Program-made: the position numbers and the translations under genes | Part shown: positions 24,448 to 33,991 of the stretch, one piece after another | How positions within the stretch are numbered: position 1 is the stretch's first letter | Layout: each line of letters opens with the position of its first letter | Assembly (NCBI RefSeq): GCF_017498525.1 | Contig: NZ_CP071796.1 | Coordinates: forward strand, 4,256,686 to 4,320,685 | Origin: Ottowia testudinis | GTDB lineage: Bacteria > Pseudomonadota > Gammaproteobacteria > Burkholderiales > Burkholderiaceae_C | Direction of reading: 5' to 3' | Length of the DNA: 64,000 bases | Notes under the pieces: generated by a model | What the model saw: only the letters and a program-made list of their open reading frames with translations | The model's database searches: none | Told to the model about the DNA's origin: nothing

Positions 24448-26352
24448 ATGCTGCCGCGCCCGCTCGATTCACCGCTGGCGCGCGACGTGGCGCAGGCCAT
24501 GATCGACGGCTTCAACCGCCACTACCGGCTTTTCCGCACCGAGAGCGCGCGCGCCAAGCACCGTTTTGAAACCTGCGACTGGCACGGCCAGCAGCGCGCG
24601 CAGCGCGAGCGCATCGAGTTCTACGACCTGCGCGTGCGCGAATGCCAGAAGCGCCTGGAGCGCGAATTCGAGGCGCACAAGCAGCCCATGGACGTGTGGC
24701 AGCAGGTCAAGCTGCACTACATCGGCATGCTGGTGGCGCACCCGCAGCCCGAACTGGCCGAAACTTTCTTCAACTCGGTCAGCACGCGCATCCTGCACCG
24801 CAGCTACTTCCACAACGATTTCATCTTTGTGCGTCCGGCCATCAGCACGGAATACCTGGAAACCGACGACCCCCGGGCCAAGACGACGTATCAGGCCTTC
24901 TATCCCCAGCCCGGCGCGCTGTCCGACACGGTGCACGCGGTGCTGCAATCGTTCGATTTGCGCTGCACGTTTGAAGACCTGGAGCGCGACTGTCATCGCG
25001 TGGCCCGCGCCATGCTGAACGAGTGGGGCGCCGACAAGCCGCGCCCCAACTTCCAGGTGCAGGTGCTGTCCAGCCTGTTCTACCGCAACAAGGGCGCCTA
25101 CCTGGTCGGCAAGATCATCAACGGCTTTCGCGAACTGCCGTTTGCGCTGCCGCTGCTGCACCGCACGCCCGGCACGCTGTACGTTGACGCGGCGCTGTTC
25201 GGCGAAGAAGATCTGCTGATCCTGTTCAGCTTCTCGCGCGCCTATTTCATGGTCGACATGGAGATTCCCTCGGCCACCGTGCAGTTCCTGCGCAGCCTGA
25301 TGCCGCGCAAGCCGCGCGCCGAAATCTACAACGCCCTCGGCCTGGCCAAGCAGGGCAAGAACCTGTTCTACCGCGACCTGCTGTGGCACTTGCGCCATTC
25401 AACCGACAAGTTCCGCATCGCGCCCGGCATCAAGGGCATGGTGATGCTGGTGTTCGACCTGCCCAGCTTTCCCTACGTCTTCAAGATCATCAAGGACTGG
25501 TATCCGCCGCCCAAAGACACCACGCGCGAGCAGATCCGCGGCAAGTACCAGCTCGTCAAGCAGCACGACCGGGTGGGCCGCATGGCCGACACCATGGAGT
25601 TCTCGCTGCTCGCCTTTCCGCGCGCGCGCTTCGAGGACGACCTGATCGCCGAGATTGAAAAGTTCGCCCCGAGCCAGCTCGAAATTTCAGACCGCGACGG
25701 CGACGGCCAGATCGAAGTCATCATCGCGCACGCCTACATCGAGCGGCGCATGATCCCGCTCAATCTCTATCTGCAAGAGGCCTTCGACGCCGGCCCCGAT
25801 GACGCGGCGGCCAGCGCGCAACTGGAGCACGCCGTCATCGAATACGGCAACGCCATCAAGGACCTGGTGGCCGCCAACATCTTTCCCGGCGACATGCTAT
25901 GGAAGAACTTCGGTGTCACGCGGCACGGCAAGGTCGTGTTCTACGACTACGACGAGATCGAATACATCACCGACTGCAACTTCCGCCGCGTGCCCGCCCC
26001 GCGCAATGAAGAAGACGAGATGAGCGGCGAAATCTGGTATTCGGTCGCCAAGCACGACGTGTTCCCCGAAACCTTCGGCCCCTTCCTGCTAGGCAACCCG
26101 CGCGTGCGCGAGGCTTTCATGCGGCACCACGCGGAATTGCTGGAGCCGGAGTTCTGGCAGCAGACCAAGGCGCGCATTCAGGGGGGCGAGGTGATCGATT
26201 TCTTTCCGTACGGAGTGCACAGACGCTTCGATGTGAACGGCGGGGTGAAAGGTGCGCCAGAGTTGCCTGATCCGTTTGCTGACATTAGCGAAGTGCCTGT
26301 CGAATCAAACGACAGTGGTGGTGCCCGCATAAACTCAGATTTAGGAGAATAG
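24448..26352 (+). CDS. aceK: Isocitrate dehydrogenase kinase/phosphatase
   Basis: 634 residues, longer than E. coli AceK (578). The N-terminal regulatory domain ([20 protein letters not shown]) is followed by a kinase-like domain with the ATP-binding region around [21 protein letters not shown] and [18 protein letters not shown], then [16 protein letters not shown] as the metal loop. It switches isocitrate dehydrogenase off to divert carbon to the glyoxylate shunt. The last 40 or so residues are in more AT-rich DNA next to the foreign-looking gene downstream, so the native C-terminus may have been replaced. Confidence 0.92.
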   Translation: MLPRPLDSPLARDVAQAMIDGFNRHYRLFRTESARAKHRFETCDWHGQQRAQRERIEFYDLRVRECQKRLEREFEAHKQPMDVWQQVKLHYIGMLVAHPQPELAETFFNSVSTRILHRSYFHNDFIFVRPAISTEYLETDDPRAKTTYQAFYPQPGALSDTVHAVLQSFDLRCTFEDLERDCHRVARAMLNEWGADKPRPNFQVQVLSSLFYRNKGAYLVGKIINGFRELPFALPLLHRTPGTLYVDAALFGEEDLLILFSFSRAYFMVDMEIPSATVQFLRSLMPRKPRAEIYNALGLAKQGKNLFYRDLLWHLRHSTDKFRIAPGIKGMVMLVFDLPSFPYVFKIIKDWYPPPKDTTREQIRGKYQLVKQHDRVGRMADTMEFSLLAFPRARFEDDLIAEIEKFAPSQLEISDRDGDGQIEVIIAHAYIERRMIPLNLYLQEAFDAGPDDAAASAQLEHAVIEYGNAIKDLVAANIFPGDMLWKNFGVTRHGKVVFYDYDEIEYITDCNFRRVPAPRNEEDEMSGEIWYSVAKHDVFPETFGPFLLGNPRVREAFMRHHAELLEPEFWQQTKARIQGGEVIDFFPYGVHRRFDVNGGVKGAPELPDPFADISEVPVESNDSGGARINSDLGE

Positions 26353-26356
26353 TTAT

Positions 26357-27277
26357 ATGCCTGGAGCGGTTGCCGCGAATGCGTATGAGGGAATTCGTAG
26401 CGAGGCGCTAGCTCAATACGCTTTGTCTGCATTTGGCACTGCCGCTCGAGTGCCAATGTCGGATGATTCGGGAATAGATTTTCACTGCACGCTAGGGCGA
26501 TTAATAGGTAAACGACTTTTGGTCGAAAATTACTATCTCGTCCAAGTTAAAAGTAGCAAATCCAAGGTGCGCTATGATAGTGCGGATGCCGTGAAGTGGC
26601 TACTAGGACATAAGTATCCAATTTTATTTATGGTGGTCGATAAGTCAAGCTCTCAGCTGTCCATTTATAAGACGACTGAGCTTGCTACTATTCCTTGGAG
26701 AAATTTTCCAAATACCATTGAAATTGAATTTGATGGTCAGAACAATTTTGATCTGAAAAGTTTTGAGCCCATAACTAACGTAAATGTGGGATTGCCAATT
26801 CTCGACTTTAATGTTACACAATTGGCTGACAAAGAATGGCGTGCAAACGTGGTAAAAACCTTGAGATCTTGGGTCGAGCTGGATCAGGGGAATATAGATT
26901 GGCGCACAATGGGGTTTGACGCGTATCAATTTCCCTCAGCCTATGTCACCAATATGCCTGTTGGATCAAAAATTGAAATGAATGCAAGTTTTTCTACGCT
27001 TGGAAGTTCGGAGGTATCCCGGCTACCTAGCATGACCTTATTCGGTCTTGCGCATATGATCAATGTAGCGGCGGCCGAAAGTGATTTGGCTGCGCTAATG
27101 CAAATAAAGAGCTCTGCTGACCATATATTGAGGCGATACCGTTTTTCAGATAATGCCCCATACTACTATGCTTTCTGCTTCAATACTGCTTGCAGACATC
27201 TAAATATCAATATGCAAATGACGATTGATATTAGTGATGTTGGAGTGTTTTCCCCATTTGGCACTATCGAAAATTAA
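26357..27277 (+). CDS. DUF4365-like protein (possible PD-(D/E)xK nuclease fold)
   Basis: 306 residues encoded by DNA much richer in A/T than its neighbours. The N-terminal part shows ANAYEGIRSEALAQYAL, then DDSGIDFHC (D37, D41) and YYLVQVKSSKSK (Q63-x-K65), the arrangement of DUF4365/restriction-endonuclease-like domains. The C-terminal 150 residues are unassigned. AGGAGAA stands 9 bases before the ATG and the aceK stop is 4 bases away. Likely horizontally acquired; it may be a solitary defence nuclease or effector. Confidence 0.6.
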   Translation: MPGAVAANAYEGIRSEALAQYALSAFGTAARVPMSDDSGIDFHCTLGRLIGKRLLVENYYLVQVKSSKSKVRYDSADAVKWLLGHKYPILFMVVDKSSSQLSIYKTTELATIPWRNFPNTIEIEFDGQNNFDLKSFEPITNVNVGLPILDFNVTQLADKEWRANVVKTLRSWVELDQGNIDWRTMGFDAYQFPSAYVTNMPVGSKIEMNASFSTLGSSEVSRLPSMTLFGLAHMINVAAAESDLAALMQIKSSADHILRRYRFSDNAPYYYAFCFNTACRHLNINMQMTIDISDVGVFSPFGTIEN

Positions 27278-27287
27278 GGAGCTTCTC

Positions 27288-28469
27288 ATGTCCGACCCCA
27301 TCGTCATCGTTTCCGCCGCCCGCACGCCCATGGGCAGTTTTCAGGGCGACTTCACGCCCCTGGCCGCGCACGATCTGGGCGGCGCGGCGATCAAGGCCGC
27401 TGTGGAGCGCGCGGGCATCAAGCCGGAGCAGGTCACTGAAGTCATCTTCGGCAACTGCCTGATGGCCGGCCAGGGCCAGGCGCCGGCGCGACAGGCGGCG
27501 TTCAAGGGCGGGCTGCCCAAGAGCGCGGGCGCGGTCACGCTCAGCAAGATGTGCGGCTCGGGCATGCGCGCGGCGATGTTCGCGCACGACATGCTCAAGG
27601 CGGGCAGCCACGACGTGCTGGTGGCCGGCGGCATGGAGAGCATGACCAACGCGCCCTACCTGCTGCAAAAAGGCCGCGGCGGCTACCGCATGGGGCACGA
27701 CAAGGTGTACGACCACATGATGCTCGACGGCCTGGAAGACGCCTACGAGGCCGGCCGCAGCATGGGCACCTTTGGCGAAGACTGCGCCGCCAAGTACGGC
27801 TTCACGCGCGAGCAGCAAGACAAGTTCGCCATGGCCAGCGTGCAGCGGGCGCAGGCAGCTATCAAATCAGGTGCATTCAAGGACGAGATCACTCCCGTCA
27901 CGGTGAAAGACCGCAAGGGCGAGCGCGTGGTGGATACCGATGAAGGGCCGGGCAAGATCAACGTGGACAAAATCCCCACGCTCAAGCCCGCCTTCAAGAA
28001 AGATGGCACGGTGACGGCCGCCGCCAGCTCCAGCATCAACGACGGCGCCGCCGCCATGGTGCTGATGCGCGAGAGCACCGCCAAAGCGCTGGGCTGCAAG
28101 CCGCTGGCGCGCATCGTCAGCCACGCCACACACGCGCAGGAGCCGGAGTGGTTCAGCACCGCGCCCATCGGCGCCAGCGAGCAGGCACTTAAAAAAGCCG
28201 GCTGGAGGGTCGAAGACGTCGATCTGTGGGAAATCAACGAAGCCTTTGCCGTGGTGCCGATGGCGCTGATGCACGACTTGAAGGTGCCGCACGACAAGGT
28301 CAACGTCAACGGCGGCGCCTGCGCGCTGGGCCACCCGATTGGCGCCAGCGGCGCGCGCATCATGGTCACGCTGATCCATGCGTTGAAGGCGCGCGGGTTG
28401 AAGAAAGGCCTGGCCACGCTGTGCATCGGCGGTGGCGAGGCGACGGCGGTGGCGCTGGAGTTGGTATGA
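27288..28469 (+). CDS. Acetyl-CoA C-acetyltransferase (thiolase)
   Basis: 393 residues. Nucleophile C89 in LSKMCGSGM; GGACALGHPIGASGARI carries the catalytic His; CIGGGEA carries the second Cys. It condenses or cleaves acetoacetyl-CoA, serving fatty-acid and branched-chain breakdown or polyhydroxybutyrate synthesis. AAGGAG lies before ATG 27288. It follows the AT-rich DUF4365 gene by 10 bases, indicating that gene was inserted next to it. Confidence 0.92.
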   Translation: MSDPIVIVSAARTPMGSFQGDFTPLAAHDLGGAAIKAAVERAGIKPEQVTEVIFGNCLMAGQGQAPARQAAFKGGLPKSAGAVTLSKMCGSGMRAAMFAHDMLKAGSHDVLVAGGMESMTNAPYLLQKGRGGYRMGHDKVYDHMMLDGLEDAYEAGRSMGTFGEDCAAKYGFTREQQDKFAMASVQRAQAAIKSGAFKDEITPVTVKDRKGERVVDTDEGPGKINVDKIPTLKPAFKKDGTVTAAASSSINDGAAAMVLMRESTAKALGCKPLARIVSHATHAQEPEWFSTAPIGASEQALKKAGWRVEDVDLWEINEAFAVVPMALMHDLKVPHDKVNVNGGACALGHPIGASGARIMVTLIHALKARGLKKGLATLCIGGGEATAVALELV

Positions 28470-28472
28470 AAA

Positions 28473-28521
28473 TGATAGCTTCTTGCGCTTGCCCATCAAG
28501 CGCAAGCGGCCGATTTGATTC
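28473..28521 (+). repeat. Dispersed repeat family A, copy
   Basis: tgatagcttctt-GCGCTTG-cccat-CAAGCGC-aagcggccgattt after the thiolase gene. Confidence 0.85.
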
Positions 28522-28543
28522 ATGAATTCGTGAGAGTGCCGAC

Positions 28544-29185
28544 ATGATCGAAACCGCTGACGCGCTGCGCCGCCTGTATCCGCAGGCCTCGCCACGCTCG
28601 CGCGCCAAGCAGCTGGACCGGCTGGACGACACCATGCGCCGCTTCATCGCGCACGCGCCGTTGTGCGTCATCGCCAGCGCGGGCGCGGCGGGCCATGGGC
28701 TCGATTCGTCGCCGCGCGGCGGCCGAGCAGGCTTCGTGCAAGTGGCTGACGACCACACGCTGCTGATCCCCGACGTGACGGGCAACAACCGGCTCGACAC
28801 GCTGGAGAACCTGCTGGTCGATCCGCGCATTGGCCTGCTGTTTGTGATCCCCGGTGTCGATGAGGTGCTGCGCGCCAACGGCACGGCGCGCCTGCGCGAC
28901 GAGCCCGAGTTCACGCAACGCTTCGCCCACGCCGGCGCTCCCAAGCTGCCGCGCCTGGTGATCGAAGTCGCCGTGCGCGAGGCCTATCTGCACTGCCCCA
29001 AGGCGCTGCTGCGTTCGCAGGTCTGGTCGCCCGAGGCGCGCGTGGCGCCCGGCACCTTCCCATCGATGAACGCCATGCTGCTGGCACAGTTGGGGCCGCA
29101 GGTGGTGACCGAGACCGACGCCCAGGCGCTGGACCGCTACCGCGCACAGCTGGCCGACGAGGGGCTGGCGCATCTGGTGCGCTGA
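28544..29185 (+). CDS. Pyridoxamine 5'-phosphate oxidase-family flavoprotein
   Basis: 213 residues of the split-barrel FMN-binding fold. LCVIASAGAAGHGLDSSPRGG, LLIPDVTGNNRLDTLENLLVDPRIGLLF and HCPKALLRSQVWSPE match the MSMEG_1061-type subgroup, which is distinct from PdxH. It likely binds FMN or F420 and reduces an unknown substrate. It stands alone between a repeat and a lipoprotein gene. Confidence 0.83.
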   Translation: MIETADALRRLYPQASPRSRAKQLDRLDDTMRRFIAHAPLCVIASAGAAGHGLDSSPRGGRAGFVQVADDHTLLIPDVTGNNRLDTLENLLVDPRIGLLFVIPGVDEVLRANGTARLRDEPEFTQRFAHAGAPKLPRLVIEVAVREAYLHCPKALLRSQVWSPEARVAPGTFPSMNAMLLAQLGPQVVTETDAQALDRYRAQLADEGLAHLVR

Positions 29186-29278
29186 TGGCGGCGGCACATC
29201 CCCCAAAGCGCCGCCATCCACGCGCCGTCGCGCGCTACATTGGACATCATTGATTCATCTATCCGTACAAGGCCGATC

Positions 29279-29734
29279 ATGAAAAATCTGTTCTCATCTC
29301 TCGCACTGGTGACGCTGTTGAGCGGTTGCGCGTCGGTGAACATGGCGAGCAAGGAGGCGTCCGACGCGGCCAAGACCTTCAAGACGCCGCCGCGCGATCA
29401 GTCGGCGCTCTATGTCTACCGCGACAGCGCGTTCGGACGTGCGCTGACCAAGGACATCTTCGTCAACGATGAATGCCTGGGCAAATCGGCGCCAGACGTG
29501 TTTTTCTACAAGGCGCTGAAGCCTAACCAGAAGTACAAGATTTCGAGCGAGTCGGAGTTTTCGCCCAACGATTTGATGCTGACGGCCGAGCCCGGCAAGA
29601 ACCACTTCGTGCGTCAATACATCACGCTCGGGTTGTTTGTTGGTGGGGCCAGCCTGGAAGTGGTGCCAGAGGAAACCGGCAAGGCAGCGATCGCCAAACT
29701 GAGCATGGCCGAGCCCGGCAAGTGCGGGCGCTGA
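29279..29734 (+). CDS. DUF2846 lipoprotein
   Basis: 151 residues with a lipoprotein signal peptide: MKNLFSSLALVTLLSGC, lipobox LLSGC with the lipidated Cys at 17. The mature part (ALYVYRDSAFGRALTKDIFVNDECLG; EPGKNHFVRQYI) matches DUF2846. Probably an outer-membrane or periplasm-anchored protein of unknown role. An ATG at 29240 would hide the signal peptide behind 13 residues and is rejected. Confidence 0.82.
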   Translation: MKNLFSSLALVTLLSGCASVNMASKEASDAAKTFKTPPRDQSALYVYRDSAFGRALTKDIFVNDECLGKSAPDVFFYKALKPNQKYKISSESEFSPNDLMLTAEPGKNHFVRQYITLGLFVGGASLEVVPEETGKAAIAKLSMAEPGKCGR

Positions 29735-29755
29735 GCGGCTGGAACTTTCACCACC

Positions 29756-30427
29756 GTGGCTACGCTCCTGATCATCGGCGCCTCACGCGGCATCGGCTGG
29801 GAACTGGCGCGGCAATCGGTGGCGGCGGGCGACCGCGTGATCGCCACCGCGCGCGACGCTGCGGGCCTGGCGGCGCTGCGTGATCTGGGTTGCCAGGCGC
29901 TGCAACTCGACGTGGCCGATGCGGCCAGCGTCAGCGGCCTGGCATGGCAACTGGATGGCGAAAAGATCGACACCGCCTGGCACGTCGCCGGCGTGATGTG
30001 CAACCGCGCCGACGCCACGCAGCCGCCCACGCAGGCCGACTTTGACCGCGTGATGCACACCAACGTGCTGGGCGCGATGCAGGTCATCACGCAAGTGGCG
30101 CCGCTGGTGCAGGCGGCCGGCGGGCGCTTTGCGTTTCTCTCCAGCGCCATGGGGCAGATCGGCACCGTCAGCGGCTCTGGCGCGTGGTTGTACCGCGTCA
30201 GCAAGGCCGCGCTGAACATGGCGGTGGCGGCGGCACGGCACAGCTATCCGGGCGTGATCTTCACCGTTTTTCATCCAGGTTGGGTGCGGACCGACATGGG
30301 CGGCGCGGGCGCGCCGGTCACCCCAGAGCAAAGCGCTGCTGGGCTGCGCGCCACGCTGGCCGCCGCCACGGCAGCCGACAACGGCGCCTTTATGCAATTT
30401 GACGGCAGCCGCCTGAACGGATGGTGA
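29756..30427 (+). CDS. Short-chain dehydrogenase/reductase
   Basis: 223 residues starting with GTG at 29756. Nucleotide motif GASRGIG at 8-14 and catalytic Y-R-V-S-K (Y-x3-K) in WLYRVSKAALN; FLSSAMGQIG supplies the Ser. HPGWVRTDMGG is the C-terminal SDR landmark. The substrate is unknown. It is followed 9 bases later by a DUF2867 gene. Confidence 0.85.
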   Translation: MATLLIIGASRGIGWELARQSVAAGDRVIATARDAAGLAALRDLGCQALQLDVADAASVSGLAWQLDGEKIDTAWHVAGVMCNRADATQPPTQADFDRVMHTNVLGAMQVITQVAPLVQAAGGRFAFLSSAMGQIGTVSGSGAWLYRVSKAALNMAVAAARHSYPGVIFTVFHPGWVRTDMGGAGAPVTPEQSAAGLRATLAAATAADNGAFMQFDGSRLNGW

Positions 30428-30436
30428 GCGCATTGC

Positions 30437-30955
30437 ATGGCTGCCGCTGCCCGCGTTGAACTTCGGCCCGTGCCCGAGGCGGCGCGGCCAGCCTTGCCCG
30501 CCGCCACCTTTGCCGACGCCTACGCGCGCGAAGACGCACCCGCAGCCATCACCGCGCACGCCGCCGCCATGGCCGTGCTCGGCGGGCCACCGCCGGCATT
30601 GTTTGCGGCGCTGATGAAGCTGCGCCATCGCATCGTCCAGCCGTTGGGGCTGAAGACGGACGAGTTGCTGAGCGCGGCAAAGGTGGGCGCCCATTCGGTG
30701 GCGCGCATCGGTCCGTTCCCCGTGCTTCAGAAATCACCCACCCGGGTCGTGCTGGGCCTGAACGACAAGCATCTCGACTTTCGCATCGTCGTGCTGGCCG
30801 AACCATTGGGCGCTGCCAGCCGCGTCACGGTCAGCACATTGGTGCTTGAACACAACGCGCTGGGCCGTGCCTACATGGCGATGGTCAAACCGTTTCACCG
30901 CTGGATTTCGCGCCACGTGCTGGCACGAGCGGATTTTTTCAAACACTCCAACTAA
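30437..30955 (+). CDS. DUF2867 family protein
   Basis: 172 residues. The segments FADAYAREDAP, ALMKLRHRIVQPLGLK, GLNDKHLDFRIVV and VLEHNALGRAYMAMVKPFHRWISR match the DUF2867 layout. No signal peptide or catalytic motif is visible. It lies between an SDR and an acyl-CoA dehydrogenase on the same strand; function unknown. Confidence 0.75.
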   Translation: MAAAARVELRPVPEAARPALPAATFADAYAREDAPAAITAHAAAMAVLGGPPPALFAALMKLRHRIVQPLGLKTDELLSAAKVGAHSVARIGPFPVLQKSPTRVVLGLNDKHLDFRIVVLAEPLGAASRVTVSTLVLEHNALGRAYMAMVKPFHRWISRHVLARADFFKHSN

Positions 30956-30973
30956 ACACCCAAGGAGGCTCTC

Positions 30974-32110
30974 ATGCTGCTGACCCAAGACCAGGAAATG
31001 ATCCGCGACGCCGTGCGCACGTTTGCGCAAGAGCAACTGTGGCCACACGCCGCCAAGTGGGACAAGGAACACAGTTTCCCCGAAGACGCGCACCGCGGCC
31101 TGGCCGAACTGGGCGCCTACGGCATTTGCGTGCCCGAGGAGTACGGCGGCGCCGGGCTCGATTACGTCACGCTGGCGCTGGTGCTGGAGGAAATCGCCGC
31201 GGGCGACGGCGGCACCAGCACGCCGATCAGCGTCACCAACTGCCCCTACAACGCCATCTTGATGCGCTACGGCACCGAGGCGCAAAAGCAGAAATGGCTG
31301 GCCCCGGCCGCGCGCGGCGAGATGCTGGGCGCCTTTGCGCTGACCGAGCCGCACGTGGGCAGCGATGCGTCCAGCCTGCGCACCACGGCGGTGAAGCAAG
31401 GCGGTGAATGGGTGCTCAATGGCGTCAAGCAGTTCATCACCAGCGGCAAGAACGGCCACGCGGCGGTGGTCATCGCCGTCACCGACAAGGCCGCGGGCAA
31501 GCGCGGCCTGTCGGCCTTCATCGTGCCCACGCACCGCCTGGGCAACAGCGGCTGGGTGGTGGCGCGCATCGAGGACAAGCTGGGTCAGCACAGCAGCGAC
31601 ACCGCGCAGATCAACCTGGAGGATTGCCGCGTGCCGGCCGAAAACCTGATCGGCGAAGAGGGCGAGGGCTACAAGATCGCCCTGAGTGCGTTGGAGGGCG
31701 GCCGCATCGGCATTGCCGCGCAAAGCGTGGGCATGGCGCGCAGCGCGCTGGAAGTCGCCATCCAGTACGCCAAGGAGCGCGAGGCCTTTGGCACCGCCAT
31801 CTTCAATCACCAGGCGGTGGGCTTCCGGTTGGCGGATTGCGCGACAAGATTGGAGGCCGCGCGTCAGCTGATCTGGCACGCCGCCGCCTTGCGCGACGCC
31901 GGCCGGCCCTGCCTGAAGGAAGCCGCCATGGCCAAGCTGTTCGCCACCGAAACCGCCGAGGCCGTGTGCAGCGCCGCCATCCAGACGCTGGGCGGCTACG
32001 GCTACGTCAACGACTTTCCGCTCGAGCGCATCTACCGCGACGTGCGCGTGTGCCAGATCTACGAAGGCACCAGCGACGTGCAAAAAATCATCATCACGCG
32101 GGCGCTGTAA
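30974..32110 (+). CDS. Acyl-CoA dehydrogenase
   Basis: 378 residues. FAD/substrate motifs FALTEPHVGSDASSLRTTA and FITSGKNGHAAVVIAVTD are clear, and the catalytic Glu is in QIYEGTSDVQK near the C-terminus, as in short/medium-chain enzymes. AAGGAG precedes ATG 30974. No LiuR-type palindrome is present, so it is probably regulated differently from the 21.8-kb paralogue. Confidence 0.9.
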   Translation: MLLTQDQEMIRDAVRTFAQEQLWPHAAKWDKEHSFPEDAHRGLAELGAYGICVPEEYGGAGLDYVTLALVLEEIAAGDGGTSTPISVTNCPYNAILMRYGTEAQKQKWLAPAARGEMLGAFALTEPHVGSDASSLRTTAVKQGGEWVLNGVKQFITSGKNGHAAVVIAVTDKAAGKRGLSAFIVPTHRLGNSGWVVARIEDKLGQHSSDTAQINLEDCRVPAENLIGEEGEGYKIALSALEGGRIGIAAQSVGMARSALEVAIQYAKEREAFGTAIFNHQAVGFRLADCATRLEAARQLIWHAAALRDAGRPCLKEAAMAKLFATETAEAVCSAAIQTLGGYGYVNDFPLERIYRDVRVCQIYEGTSDVQKIIITRAL

Positions 32111-32239
32111 ACGTCGCGCACATCGACGGTGGCTTCACCGAATGGGCCGAACAGGGCGCGCCGACCGAGACCTGAGAAGCGCACCGCGCGCGGCGGCAGC
32201 AGTAGCGCCAGCTTCGCCGCTCACCCAATTGTCTAAGCA

Positions 32240-32288
32240 AAAATAGCTTGTATTCCGCGACAGTCAAGCGCGAGCAGCTACAATTTTA
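32240..32288 (-). repeat. Dispersed repeat family A, degenerate copy
   Basis: aaaatagcttgtattccgcgacagTCAAGCGCGAGCAGCTacaatttt: two half-units, with the right half in reverse orientation, between convergent genes. Confidence 0.6.
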
Positions 32289-32306
32289 GAAGCAACCAAG
32301 AATCCT

Positions 32307-32804
32307 TCAGCTTTCCACATCCGACTCGCGCCACGAATCCCGGTTGCGCAGCACCACGGTGATTTGGCCGTTGGTCTCGATGGTGGCACGCTCCACCTCA
32401 TGCGTGTGCAGGCAGCCGGCGGCGCGCAACGCGGCCTGCACGTCGTCGGTGGTCAGGCGCTCGTCGCGCATGATGTCGGCCTTGAGTTCGCCGCTTTGAA
32501 TCAACACCTGCGGCTTGCCGTCGATCCAGCGCGCCAGGCGCCGGTAACGCCAGGTCAGGCGCGCCATGCACACGTGGCAGATGATCAGCGTCAGCGCCGA
32601 CACCAAGCCCCCCATCAGCGAGTTGTCGCCCGCGTTCATGCTGTTTTGCACCGCATTGCTCAGAATCAGCAACAGGATCAGATCGAACGGGTCGTACTGC
32701 CCGATCTGGCGCCGCCCGGTCAGCCGCAGGAAAACCAGCAGGAACGCATACACCACCACGCCGCGCACGACGAACTCCCACCACGGCACGCTCATGTTGA
32801 ACAT
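32307..32804 (-). CDS. YetF/DUF421-family membrane protein
   Basis: 165 residues. Three N-terminal hydrophobic segments (VVRGVVVYAFLLVFLRL; FDLILLLILSNAVQNSM; LVSALTLIICHVCMARL) precede the conserved YetF cytosolic domain (WIDGKPQVLIQSGELKADIMRDERLTTDDVQAALR). Family members are inner-membrane proteins of uncertain role. It is divergent from ychJ. Confidence 0.85.
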   Translation of the reverse strand: MFNMSVPWWEFVVRGVVVYAFLLVFLRLTGRRQIGQYDPFDLILLLILSNAVQNSMNAGDNSLMGGLVSALTLIICHVCMARLTWRYRRLARWIDGKPQVLIQSGELKADIMRDERLTTDDVQAALRAAGCLHTHEVERATIETNGQITVVLRNRDSWRESDVES

Positions 32805-32855
32805 GGTTCAGACTCCGCTTTTTTGGATTGCAACGCGCCCATCTTGCCCCAAGCC

Positions 32856-33284
32856 ATGAAACCCGCCGATGCCGGCGCCTGCCCCTGTGGCCGACTCGAT
32901 GCGAAGCGGCGCCCGCTCAACTGGAACGCTTGCTGCGGCCGCTATGTCGATCACTTCAGCAGCGCGCCCGCGCCCGATGCCGAAAGCCTGATGCGCTCGC
33001 GCTACAGCGCCTTCGTGCGCGAACGGGCCGGCTACCTGCTGGCCACCTGGGCGCCCAGCCATCGCCCGGTGGCGCTGGATTTTGAACCAGGCTGCCAATG
33101 GTTGGGTCTGGACGTGCGCGCGCATCGGATGCTGGACGGCACACACGCCGAGGTCGAGTTCATCGCCCGCTCGCGACTGCGCGGCCGCGCCACGCGGCTG
33201 CATGAGCGCAGCCGCTTCGTGCGCGCGCATGACGCCGATGGCACGGCGCGCTGGTTTTACGTCGATGGCGAAATTTTTGAGTAA
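32856..33284 (+). CDS. YchJ family SEC-C-like zinc protein (UPF0225)
   Basis: 142 residues: an N-terminal C-P-C-G...C-C motif (ACPCGRLDAK, NACCGRY), then the YchJ core LMRSRYSAFVRERAGYLLATW and the C-terminal WFYVDGEI. It is a small cytosolic protein with a zinc-knuckle N-terminus; biochemical role unknown. The start is ATG 32856; the longer upstream frame is antisense to yetF and rejected. Confidence 0.85.
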   Translation: MKPADAGACPCGRLDAKRRPLNWNACCGRYVDHFSSAPAPDAESLMRSRYSAFVRERAGYLLATWAPSHRPVALDFEPGCQWLGLDVRAHRMLDGTHAEVEFIARSRLRGRATRLHERSRFVRAHDADGTARWFYVDGEIFE

Positions 33285-33291
33285 TTTAGCC

Positions 33292-33332
33292 TGTAGCCCC
33301 TATCCATCAAGCGCGAGCAGCTATGGAATTTA
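33292..33332 (-). repeat. Family A repeat overlapping a start codon
   Basis: ctatccaTCAAGCGCGAGCAGCTatggaattt. The end of the repeat contributes the ATG (33323) and first codons of the HAD gene downstream, and AGC-rich repeat sequence replaces a normal ribosome-binding site. Confidence 0.7.
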
Positions 33333-33991
33333 AAGCAATTTTGTTCGACTGCGACGGTGTTCTGGTCGACAGCGAACCGATCACCCACGGCGTGTTGCGC
33401 GATCTGCTGGCCGAAAGCGGCTGGGACATGCCGCTCACCGAATGCATGCGGCACTTCATCGGCCGCACCGTGCGCAGCCAGGCCGCCCTGATCGAATCGC
33501 ACACCGGCCAGCCGCTGACGGACGCGTGGATGGCCACCTTCTACGCCCGGCGCGACGCGCAATTGCACGCGCGCTTGCAGCCGATCGAAGGCGTGCTGGA
33601 CGCCGTGCGCGCGGCCCATGCGCTGACGGGCGGGCGCATCGCCTGCGCTTCTGGCGCCGACCGCGGCAAGCTGGTGCTGCAGCTCGGCAAGACCGGCCTG
33701 GCCGGCTGGTTCGGCCCGCACGTCTTCAGCGGCCACGAACTGCCGCGCACCAAGCCTTTCCCAGACGTGTACCTGGCCGCCGCCGCGGCGCTGGGCGCCG
33801 CGCCCGAGCACTGCCTGGTGATCGAGGACACGCCCACCGGCATTCAGGCCGGTGTGGCCGCCGGCGCCACCGTGTGGGCGTACTGCCCGCAAGCCGAACA
33901 AGCCGGCGCCCTGCGCGCGGCCGGCGCGCACGACGTGTTCACCGCCATGGGCGAATTGCCCGCGCGCTGGGCTGCAGCGCCTGAGGGCTAA
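33323..33991 (+). CDS. HAD-superfamily phosphatase (subfamily IA)
   Basis: 222 residues. Motif I FDCDGVLVDSEP (D9, D11), motif II CASGA, motif III Lys in RTKPFPDVY and motif IV VIEDTPTGIQAG, with a four-helix cap. Resembles beta-phosphoglucomutase/phosphoglycolate phosphatase-like enzymes; substrate unknown. The start codon lies in a dispersed repeat with no obvious Shine-Dalgarno sequence. The stop overlaps the convergent chrA stop. Confidence 0.85.
   Translation: MEFKAILFDCDGVLVDSEPITHGVLRDLLAESGWDMPLTECMRHFIGRTVRSQAALIESHTGQPLTDAWMATFYARRDAQLHARLQPIEGVLDAVRAAHALTGGRIACASGADRGKLVLQLGKTGLAGWFGPHVFSGHELPRTKPFPDVYLAAAAALGAAPEHCLVIEDTPTGIQAGVAAGATVWAYCPQAEQAGALRAAGAHDVFTAMGELPARWAAAPEG

Noticed and set aside
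27856..27880. Family A repeat within the thiolase gene
   Set aside because: Only the words gcagctatcaaatc match; the encoded residues AAIKSGAFKDE are ordinary thiolase sequence.
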